Shown here piece by piece: positions 50,156-57,196 of a stretch of 64,000 nt of DNA. Every line of letters begins with the position of its first letter. Position 1 is the stretch's first letter. The notes below the pieces were generated by a model. It ran no database searches, was not told the DNA's origin, and worked only from the letters and a program-made list of their open reading frames with translations. Position numbers and translations under genes: made by a program. Source of the DNA: Haladaptatus salinisoli (GTDB lineage: Archaea; Halobacteriota; Halobacteria; Halobacteriales; Haladaptataceae); assembly GCF_020614375.1 (NCBI RefSeq), contig NZ_CP085330.1, forward strand, positions 1 to 64,000, in the 5' to 3' direction.

Positions 50156-51928
50156 ATGTCAGAGAAATCAAACGTCACGCGGCGACGCTTTTTGAAGTCG
50201 ACGGGGGGTGCGGCGTCCGCCGTCGCGCTCTCCGGTATGGCCGGGACGGGCGGCGCTCAGCAGTCGAATCAACAGGGAGGCGACAGGACGCTCCAACTCA
50301 TCAACTCCACGATGACCACCCTCGACCCCATAAAGGCGACGGACACCGCCTCGGGGACGGTCATCCAGCAGGTGTTCGACCCGCTGATGAACTATCCGGA
50401 GGGGAAAATCGCGGTCGAGAGCTTGCTGGCGAAGAAACAGGAGGTGTCGGACGACTTCACGACGTACACGTTCACGCTGAAGCAAGGCGCGCGGTTCCAC
50501 AACGGGAAGGAGGTCACGGCGCAGGACTTCGTCTACTCGTGGGAGCGACTGGCCGCCTCGTCGAACTCCCGACGGTCGTACTTCATCCTCGAGTCCGTCG
50601 GAGTGAAACACCAGACGACCGGCGACGGGAGCTACAAACCCGGGTCCCTCGCGGTCAACGCGAGGGACAAGTACACGCTGGAGATGGAACTCCAAAGGCC
50701 GTTCCACTCCACGCTCGAGATGCTGTCGTACACCTCGTTCGCGGCGATTCCGGAGGGTCTCGTCGGCGATATTCAGGGTTATCAGGGGGAGATGCCGTAC
50801 CAGCGGTTCGCCACCAGCAACCCCATCGGTGCAGGACCGTTCAAGTTCGACCGCTGGAGCAGTAACAACGAGGCGGCCGTCACGCGGTTCGACGACTACC
50901 ACCGCGGAAGGGCCGACGTCGCCGGCGTCCGGTGGAGCATCATCGAGGACGACCAAGCCGCCTACACGTACCTGATGAACCAGAACGCCGACGTGGGATT
51001 CAACGAGCAGATTCCGACGGCGCAGTACGACCCTAGCAAGGTGACCATCCAGAACACCGACAAACTCGGCCGCAGGTCGGGCACCTACGGTCCGGTGCAG
51101 AACGGCGAGACGATGGACTACCTCGCGGTGCCGACCATCAACTCCTTCTACCTCGGATTTAACACGGCGAACGTCGAGAAAGCGGCGCGCCAGGCCGCGG
51201 CGTACGCGCTGAACCAACAGACCACCGTCGATCAAGTGTTCAAGGGGCGCGGGGAGGCCGCGTACCACTTCACGCCGCCGCGCATCTACCCCGGCGGTGC
51301 GAACGCGTACGACCAACACGCGCGGAACAACTACCCGTACGGCTACAACGAGACGCAACTGGAGCAGGCTCGACGGGTGATGGAGCAGGCGGGGTACGGA
51401 AACAACAACCGGTACCAGTTCACGCTGACGACCTACGAATCGACGACGTGGCAGGAGATAGCGAAGGTACTGCGGGACCAACTGCAAGCGACGCACATCG
51501 ACCTGCAACTGGAGCAGGCTCCGTTCTCGGTTCTGCTCAACCGCGGTCGGAGCGGGAGCCTGCAGGCGTACACGCTCGGTTGGATCATGGACTGGCCCGC
51601 GCCGGACAACTTCCTGCAACTGCTGTACCCGCCGCGGACGGACACCTCGCAGTCCGACCCGCTGGCGTACACGAACTGGTCGGGGACGCAGGCCGCGAAG
51701 CGGGCGACGCAGGCGTGGGAGCGAATACAGAACAACCCCGCTCCGACCGACCAGGCGAGGCAGACCCGGAATCGAGCGTACGTCCAGATAGAGGAGGCGA
51801 ACTGGGAGGACGTGACGTTCCTGCCGGTGTACCACCGCACCGACGAGCGGTTCTCCTATCAGTCCATCAGTCTCCCGAAGTTCGGCGCCGCCGGCGCGAG
51901 CAGGCAGATGTACGACACGACGACCTGA
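50156..51928 (+). CDS. Tat-exported family 5 solute-binding protein (peptide/nickel type)
   Basis: The protein has 590 residues. The signal MSEKSNVTRRRFLKSTGGAA is twin-arginine, followed by a short hydrophobic core ending GAQQ, with no lipobox Cys. The SBP_bac_5 fold is shown by TLDPIKATDTASGTVIQQVFDPL, TLKQGARFHNGKEVTAQDFVYSW, SNPIGAGPFKFDRW and LGWIMDWPAPDNFL. It would bind an oligopeptide or similar ligand outside the cell. No permease or ATPase gene follows, so it works with transporters encoded elsewhere or is released. Asn, Gln and Tyr content is higher than in its neighbours. Confidence 0.9.
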   Translation: MSEKSNVTRRRFLKSTGGAASAVALSGMAGTGGAQQSNQQGGDRTLQLINSTMTTLDPIKATDTASGTVIQQVFDPLMNYPEGKIAVESLLAKKQEVSDDFTTYTFTLKQGARFHNGKEVTAQDFVYSWERLAASSNSRRSYFILESVGVKHQTTGDGSYKPGSLAVNARDKYTLEMELQRPFHSTLEMLSYTSFAAIPEGLVGDIQGYQGEMPYQRFATSNPIGAGPFKFDRWSSNNEAAVTRFDDYHRGRADVAGVRWSIIEDDQAAYTYLMNQNADVGFNEQIPTAQYDPSKVTIQNTDKLGRRSGTYGPVQNGETMDYLAVPTINSFYLGFNTANVEKAARQAAAYALNQQTTVDQVFKGRGEAAYHFTPPRIYPGGANAYDQHARNNYPYGYNETQLEQARRVMEQAGYGNNNRYQFTLTTYESTTWQEIAKVLRDQLQATHIDLQLEQAPFSVLLNRGRSGSLQAYTLGWIMDWPAPDNFLQLLYPPRTDTSQSDPLAYTNWSGTQAAKRATQAWERIQNNPAPTDQARQTRNRAYVQIEEANWEDVTFLPVYHRTDERFSYQSISLPKFGAAGASRQMYDTTT

Positions 51929-51943
51929 CGGCGAGTCCGCGAG

Positions 51944-52258
51944 TTAGAGCCACTCCGCGGCCCACGTCTCTATCTCCTCGAAGATGGGACAGAGCGAGCG
52001 ACCTTTCTCGCTCAGGCTGTAGTACGTCGCTATCGGCGCGTCCTCCTCGGTGCGGCGGCTGACGAACCCCGACTCGCGCAGGTCGTCCAGCACGCGAGAG
52101 AGCGTCCGCGAACTCGCGCCGGTGGAGCGTTTGAGTTCGTTGAACCGTTTCTCGCCGTCCAACAGGTCGTAGAGGACGACCAGCCGCCACTGCGAGCCGA
52201 TCTGCTCGAACGACTCGACGACCGAACACGCGCCCTCCTCGACGGTTTCCGATGACAT
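51944..52258 (-). CDS. HxlR-family winged-helix regulator
   Basis: The protein has 104 residues. The HxlR pattern is CSVVESFEQIGSQWRLVVLYDLLDGEKRFNELKRSTG, then SRTLSRVLDDLRESGFVSR and YYSLSEKG. A single cysteine near the start (Cys11) could sense redox state, as in several family members. It converges on the binding-protein gene with 15 bases between. Confidence 0.88.
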   Translation of the reverse strand: MSSETVEEGACSVVESFEQIGSQWRLVVLYDLLDGEKRFNELKRSTGASSRTLSRVLDDLRESGFVSRRTEEDAPIATYYSLSEKGRSLCPIFEEIETWAAEWL

Positions 52259-52370
52259 CGGTGTAATCGGGTTACGCCTACGCCCGCGAAACCATAAATC
52301 GGTTCGGGTTCGAATCAGGTAACGAAATGATACTGCGGTCGGACGCGAAGCGCCACTCCCCCCGCGAACC

Positions 52371-52553
52371 GTGACGGACGCGCCGTCCACCGGATTGTAC
52401 CACGTGACGAAAGGCTGCGCCGACGTGGAGCGAACGCGGGAGTTCTGCGAGGACGCCCTCCGCGAGCGGCGCGACCACCTCCGGTCGCGGGGCGTCCGCG
52501 TCTCGCCGAGTGGAGCGGACGAAAACAAAAATATATTTATCTTTCTAACGTGA
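52371..52553 (+). pseudogene. Possible remnant of a VOC/glyoxalase gene
   Basis: A 60-codon GTG-initiated frame reads GLYHVTKGCADVERTREFCE, close to the glyoxalase N-terminal pattern (G-HHVT-xx-D-ERT-FYxdvL). It then loses similarity and ends in an A+T-rich promoter. The normal second half and the metal ligands are absent. It may be a degraded dioxygenase/glyoxalase gene. Nothing else is seen in 52259-52564 apart from the TATA-rich AAATATATTTATC at 52531-52543. Confidence 0.35.
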
Positions 52554-52564
52554 CAGAATCTGGT

Positions 52565-53011
52565 ATGGAACGAGCGCTAGCCGTCGTCGAAGCGTCCGAG
52601 TCGGCGAAGAATCTGGTTCGGGAGGCGGGCGAGTTCGCGGCGGGCGTCGGTGCGAGCCTCGTCTTGCTCCACGTCACGACCACCGAAGAGTACGAGAACA
52701 CGCGCGACTCCCTGGAGCGCATCTCCGCACTTGAAACCTCGTACACCGCCGGACAGGCGCTCGAAGGGGCCCGTCAGTTCGCCGCGGACATCGGGCGGGA
52801 AGTGCTCGACGGTGTCGACGCGGAGTACGAACCCGTCGGACGCATCGGCGACGAACGCGACGAGATTCTCGCCGTCGCCCACGAGTACGGGTGCGACCAC
52901 GTCTTCCTCGCGGGGCGAAAACGGTCGCCCGCCGGGAAAGCCATCTTCGGCGACCGAACTCAGTCGGTCATCCTCGATTTCGACGGCGCGGTCACCGTGG
53001 TCACGGAGTAA
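52565..53011 (+). CDS. Universal stress protein (UspA family)
   Basis: The protein has 148 residues. The N-terminus RALAVVEASESAKNLVREAGEFA and the C-terminal nucleotide loop AGRKRSPAGKAIFGDRTQSV are Usp features. Family members bind ATP or AMP and act as stress-linked regulators. The strong TATA-like AAATATATTTATC is about 28 bases upstream. The ATG at 52565 is favoured over a GTG at 52550 by the TATA spacing. Confidence 0.87.
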   Translation: MERALAVVEASESAKNLVREAGEFAAGVGASLVLLHVTTTEEYENTRDSLERISALETSYTAGQALEGARQFAADIGREVLDGVDAEYEPVGRIGDERDEILAVAHEYGCDHVFLAGRKRSPAGKAIFGDRTQSVILDFDGAVTVVTE

Positions 53012-53068
53012 CCCTCGTTCTGTTCGAATCGCAATTGGTAAGTTGTTCACTAGTTACTCTATAACCGA

Positions 53069-53431
53069 ATGCTTGGCCGACTGCTCACGGGCGGGCCGGT
53101 TTCGGAGCCGATAGCCCTGTCCCGGGACGACCTCTTTACCCTCTGTCGCGTCGAGCGTCGGCGGCACGCCATCGCCGTCATGGCCGAGGTGGAAACCGCG
53201 ATTCCGATGCGGACGCTCGTCGAGGAGGTGACGGCCCGTGAGTTCGGTCCGAACGCGACGACCAACCAGCGAACCACCGTCTACACGACGTTCTACCAGC
53301 AGCACGTCTCCGTGCTCGAGGACGCAGACGTGCTCTCCGCGCCCGACGGCCCGAGCGGCGTGCTCTACCCCGGCGAGAACGCGCCGCCCATCGCCGAACT
53401 GCTCACTTACGTGGACGAGATATCCGACTGA
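53069..53431 (+). CDS. DUF7344-like winged-helix protein
   Basis: The protein has 120 residues. LSRDDLFTLCRVERRRHAIAVM through TVYTTFYQQHVSVLEDADVL matches the domain seen at 13181-13780, but without the membrane tail. It is a putative haloarchaeal transcription regulator. Confidence 0.78.
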   Translation: MLGRLLTGGPVSEPIALSRDDLFTLCRVERRRHAIAVMAEVETAIPMRTLVEEVTAREFGPNATTNQRTTVYTTFYQQHVSVLEDADVLSAPDGPSGVLYPGENAPPIAELLTYVDEISD

Positions 53432-53441
53432 CCCGCCGCCT

Positions 53442-53984
53442 TCACCACTCGCTTCCGAGCCGCCTGCGCGCGACGAGGTAGCCCGCGTGGGTCCGCCACC
53501 GCCTTCCGCTCTCCGCGTGCTCGACCCGGTAGCGCGCCCCGCAGGCCCCGCACCGCCGCCGCGCCGGACGTTTCACGGCCTCCGACGCCCGGTAGCGGCG
53601 GGCCTCCCAGTCGCAGGACGAGCAGACGAGTCGGAGGCGCGCGTCGGCGAACGACCGGCAGTGTCGGGGCGCGTCGAGTTCCCGCGCCTTCTCCGCGAAC
53701 CGCGAGCCGTGTCCCGACTCGCCGTACCGCTGGAACTCCCACGCGTGAACCAGTTCGTGGCGGATGGTTCCGGTGAACTCCGCCCAGCCGAACGCGCGGT
53801 AGGCGTCCCACGTCAGTCGAATCGTCACCCGGCCGGTTCCTCGGTGGTAGACGCAGGCCCCCGCCCGGCGCATCGCTCGTTCCGAACACTCCCAGTCGAC
53901 GGCGGAGAGGTCGACCTCGACGGGAACCGTCTCGGCGTAACTGGCCGCGGCGTCGAGCAGTTCGTCGCGCGTCGTCGGCTCCAT
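53442..53984 (-). CDS. SprT-like zinc metalloprotease
   Basis: The protein has 180 residues. The zinc-metalloprotease motif HELVHAWEF has His76, Glu77 and His80, with a likely third ligand His92 (GHGSRF). A C-terminal zinc ribbon (CSSCDW and CGACGARY) follows. This is the Spartan/SprT arrangement, linked in eukaryotes to DNA-protein crosslink repair; the haloarchaeal substrate is unknown. Confidence 0.87.
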   Translation of the reverse strand: MEPTTRDELLDAAASYAETVPVEVDLSAVDWECSERAMRRAGACVYHRGTGRVTIRLTWDAYRAFGWAEFTGTIRHELVHAWEFQRYGESGHGSRFAEKARELDAPRHCRSFADARLRLVCSSCDWEARRYRASEAVKRPARRRCGACGARYRVEHAESGRRWRTHAGYLVARRRLGSEW

Positions 53985-54042
53985 CCGGCGGTGGTTCTCA
54001 TCCCCGGGTCATAACTTTCCCTCTCGCGGCCGAAGCGCTCGC

Positions 54043-54528
54043 ATGGAGACCGCCGAAACCCCGCGGCCGGAAACCGCCAAGGAGCGACTCGTGCGGACGT
54101 TCTGGGAGCGACACTCGAATCCGAAGAGCGGTTGGACGCGAGCACTCTCCTATCCGGCCGTGATGGTCGCGCTCTACCGCCACGACTGGAAGTTGCTCGG
54201 AGCGACGGTGCTCTTCGTCGCCGTCAACCCCGTCCTCTTCCCGAAGCCCGACCCGGAGAGAGCGGGGGATAGCTGGATGTACAGGGGCGTCCTCGGCGAG
54301 CGACTCTGGATGGAACGCGGCGACAAGCGCGGTTATCCGAACGTCTTGAACGCGCTCAACGTTCCGATCTTCCTCTGCGGACTGTACGCGGCTTATCGCC
54401 GAAAACCCCGAGCGACCGCCCTCTGCACGCTCCTCTCCGCCGGGCTCAAATTCTGGTTCGTCGGCGAGATGGTGCGCTACTACGAGGCGCACCGCGAGGA
54501 ATTCGACTCCCCGTCAGCGTCGGATTAG
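54043..54528 (+). CDS. DUF6653-like membrane protein
   Basis: The protein has 161 residues. WERHSNPKSGWTRALSYP near the start is the family hallmark. Two to three hydrophobic segments follow (LLGATVLFVAVNPVLFP, ALNVPIFLCGLYAAY, ALCTLLSAGLKFWFVGEM). Function is unknown. The stop overlaps the convergent aldo/keto reductase by 4 bases. Confidence 0.8.
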   Translation: METAETPRPETAKERLVRTFWERHSNPKSGWTRALSYPAVMVALYRHDWKLLGATVLFVAVNPVLFPKPDPERAGDSWMYRGVLGERLWMERGDKRGYPNVLNALNVPIFLCGLYAAYRRKPRATALCTLLSAGLKFWFVGEMVRYYEAHREEFDSPSASD

Positions 54529-55370
54529 TCCAGTTTCGCCAACTCGTCGTCGGAGAGGTCGATGGTCGACGCTTCGACGTTCGAGCGGAGGTGGTCGACG
54601 CTCGACGTGCCGGGAATCGGAAGCACGACGGGCGAGCGGTGGAGGAGCCACGCGAGCGCGATCTGGCGGCGCGACGCGTCGTGCGCCTCCGCGACCTCGT
54701 CCAGCGCGTCGGCCTCGTCGTCGAGGTCGCCCGCGCCGATGGGATACCACGGGATGAATCCGATTCCCGCGTCCTCGCAGGCTTCGAGGACGTCCTCGTG
54801 CTCGCGGTCGGCGACGTTGTACCGGTTCTGGACGGTGGCGACGTCGACGATGTCGCGGGCGGCGTCGAGTTGTTCCACGTCCACGTTGCTCAGCCCGACG
54901 TGTTCTATCTTCCCCTCGTCTTTCAGCTCCGCCAGCGCGTGGACGGAGTCCTCGAACGGCACGTCGGGGTCGGGACGGTGGTGTTGGTAGAGGTCGATGC
55001 TGTCGGTGCGGAGGCGGTCGAGGCTCCCCATGATGGCGTTTCTTAGGTAGTTCGGGTCGCCGTTCGGAATCCAGTCCCCGTCGTCGTTTCGGAGCAGACC
55101 GCCCTTCGTCGCCACGACGAGTTTGTCGGGGTAGGGGTGGAGCGCCTCCCCGATGAGTCGCTCGCTGACGCAGGGTCCGTAGGAGTCCGCCGTGTCGATC
55201 AGATCCACGCCGAGCGAGACGGCCTCGTGGAGCACGCGGTGCGCCTCCGCCTCGTCGTCCGGTCGGCCGATGATATCCTCGCCGGTCAAGCGCATCGCTC
55301 CGAAGCCCAGTCGGTGAACGGTCGTCTCCCCGCCGATGTCGAAGGTGTCGCTCTCGTTCTCGAGCGCCAT
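54525..55370 (-). CDS. Aldo/keto reductase
   Basis: The protein has 281 residues of TIM-barrel AKR fold. GFGAMRLTGED, DLIDTADSYGPCVSE (Asp and Tyr of the tetrad), VVATKGG (Lys) and DLYQHHRPD (His) give the full catalytic set. The C-terminal IPGTSSVDHLRSNVEA binds NADPH. It reduces aldehydes or ketones, with unknown substrate. Confidence 0.92.
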   Translation of the reverse strand: MALENESDTFDIGGETTVHRLGFGAMRLTGEDIIGRPDDEAEAHRVLHEAVSLGVDLIDTADSYGPCVSERLIGEALHPYPDKLVVATKGGLLRNDDGDWIPNGDPNYLRNAIMGSLDRLRTDSIDLYQHHRPDPDVPFEDSVHALAELKDEGKIEHVGLSNVDVEQLDAARDIVDVATVQNRYNVADREHEDVLEACEDAGIGFIPWYPIGAGDLDDEADALDEVAEAHDASRRQIALAWLLHRSPVVLPIPGTSSVDHLRSNVEASTIDLSDDELAKLD

Positions 55371-55553
55371 GGGGGACGATGGTGCGACAGCGAGTAACCT
55401 CTTTTGGCGCCTCGAACCCCGGCTACCGAGCGGTTCGCGTAGAATCGACGATTCGCGGCGTCAGCGCCGCTGGTCGTCTAGTTATCCGTTTTCGGGTCGG
55501 AACGACCCGATTTCGACGGATTCGATGAGCGAGTTTCCTCTCCCCTGACCCGA

Positions 55554-55609
55554 CGCATTACGCGGTGGAAACGAACAAGCCAATCCGTTCTGCCATCGAA
55601 CGTAATGCG
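55554..55609. repeat. CGCATTACG inverted repeat after the glutamate dehydrogenase gene
   Basis: CGCATTACG (55554-55562) and CGTAATGCG (55601-55609) are exact complements 38 bases apart, in the gap between the aldo/keto reductase start and the gdh stop. It may be a regulatory site of the divergent reductase gene or chance. Confidence 0.25.
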
Positions 55610-55645
55610 CCAACCGTGGCTCGTTCGTCGTCTCGTCTCGTTACG

Positions 55646-56935
55646 TCACGGCCAGAGCCCGCGGGCCGTTTTCGCCTCCCCGACTCGGTTGAGGGCGACG
55701 ATGTACGCCGCGTCGCGCCAACTCGTGTCGCCCGCTTCGACCTCCTGCCGGACGTCGTTCCACGCGGACAGCATCTCCGTCTCCAGTTCGTTATTGACCC
55801 GCTCCAACGACCACTGGCGGCGGTTGATATCCTGCAGCCACTCGAAGTACGAGACCGTCACCCCGCCCGCGTTGGCCAAGATATCCGGAATCACCGGGAT
55901 TCCCCGCTCCTCGAAGATGGCGTCGGCGGCGAAGGTCGTCGGACCGTTGGCCCCTTCGACGATGATGTCAGCCCGAACGTCGTTCGCGTTCTCCTCGGTG
56001 AGGACGTTTCCGACCGCGGCCGGAATCACGACGTCGACGTCGAGTTCGAGCAACTCCTCGTTCGTGAGCGTGTTCGGAGCGCCGTGCCGCATCACCGCCT
56101 CCGGTTGCTCGTCGTGCGTCGCGATGGCGTGCGTATCGAGGCCGTTCGTATCGTAGACGGCTCCGTTGACGTCGCTGACGGCGACGACGGTCGCGCCCCA
56201 ATCGTCCAGCAGGCGGGCGGCGTTCGCGCCGACGCTGCCGAATCCCTGGACGGCTATCGTCGTCTCTTCGATGTCCTTGTCGTAGTGTCGGATCGCCTCG
56301 CGGGCGATGATGGCGACGCTCCGTCCGGGCGCTTCTTCGCGTCCGTGGCTTCCGCCGATGACGGGGGGTTTGCCGGTGACGACGCCGGGGGTCGTCTCGC
56401 CTTCCTGCATCGAGTAGGCGTCCATGAACCACGCCATCGTCTGCGCGTCGGTGCCCATGTCCGGTGCGGGGATGTCGCGTTTCGGCCCGATGGTGTCGCG
56501 GATTTCCTCCGCGAATCGCCGCGTCAGTCGTTCCTTCTCGGCGGTGCTGAGGTCTTTCGGATTGACGACGATTCCCCCTTTCGCGCCGCCGAACGGGAGG
56601 TCCATCACCGCGCACTTCCACGTCATCCACATCGAGAGGCCGATGCACTCTTCCGCCGTGACGCCGGGGTGATACCGCAGTCCGCCCTTGTACGGACCGC
56701 GAACGTCGTCGTGTTGCGCGCGGATGCCGGTGAACACTTCGACGGTTCCGTCGTCGCGCTTGAGCGGAACCGCGACCTCGACGACCCGCGTCGGGTGTTT
56801 GAGCCGCTCGATGATACCGTCGTCCACGTTGATGTGCGCGGCGGCCTCGGTTAGCTGTCGCCGAGCCGTTTCGAGCGCCGATTCCGATTCGGTTCCTCCG
56901 TCGGAGTTCAGACCATCGAGCATGTTGATCGCCAT
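55646..56935 (-). CDS. gdhB: Glutamate dehydrogenase (Glu/Leu/Phe/Val family)
   Basis: The protein has 429 residues. [13 protein letters not shown] and [13 protein letters not shown] (catalytic Lys119) are the family signatures. The dinucleotide fold is [17 protein letters not shown] with [12 protein letters not shown], where Asp at the end of strand 2 favours NAD. It interconverts glutamate and 2-oxoglutarate plus ammonium. The ATG at 56935 fits; upstream codons belong to another frame. A 49-residue zinc-ribbon gene precedes it. Confidence 0.93.
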   Translation of the reverse strand: MAINMLDGLNSDGGTESESALETARRQLTEAAAHINVDDGIIERLKHPTRVVEVAVPLKRDDGTVEVFTGIRAQHDDVRGPYKGGLRYHPGVTAEECIGLSMWMTWKCAVMDLPFGGAKGGIVVNPKDLSTAEKERLTRRFAEEIRDTIGPKRDIPAPDMGTDAQTMAWFMDAYSMQEGETTPGVVTGKPPVIGGSHGREEAPGRSVAIIAREAIRHYDKDIEETTIAVQGFGSVGANAARLLDDWGATVVAVSDVNGAVYDTNGLDTHAIATHDEQPEAVMRHGAPNTLTNEELLELDVDVVIPAAVGNVLTEENANDVRADIIVEGANGPTTFAADAIFEERGIPVIPDILANAGGVTVSYFEWLQDINRRQWSLERVNNELETEMLSAWNDVRQEVEAGDTSWRDAAYIVALNRVGEAKTARGLWP

Positions 56936-56963
56936 AGATGTATACCGAGATTCTCGACCGAAG

Positions 56964-57113
56964 TCATTCGTAGGGCATTCGACGATTTCGCATCGACGTC
57001 CCGCAGTCCGGGCAGCTACCGGGGGCGCTGGTGGCACGAAGCGTTTTGCCACACTCGAGACACTCGTAGTCGGATTCGGAGCCCGCCTCGTAGTCCACGT
57101 CTTTCGGTGCCAT
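56964..57113 (-). CDS. Small rubredoxin-like zinc-ribbon protein
   Basis: A 49-residue gene too short for ordinary gene finders. The product starts [20 protein letters not shown] and has CLECG and CPDCGTSM, two CxxC knuckles as in rubrerythrin/rubredoxin-like ribbons. The ATG is at 57113. It lies 28 bases upstream of gdh on the same strand, suggesting co-transcription. Codon use is strongly haloarchaeal. Confidence 0.8.
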   Translation of the reverse strand: MAPKDVDYEAGSESDYECLECGKTLRATSAPGSCPDCGTSMRNRRMPYE

Positions 57114-57196
57114 ATTCGACACCGGGTACTATGCCGTCCCCGGGCCATAGCAGAACGGGGTTAATAGTACACCCCGAAAGGGAGTGACAGGGTTTA

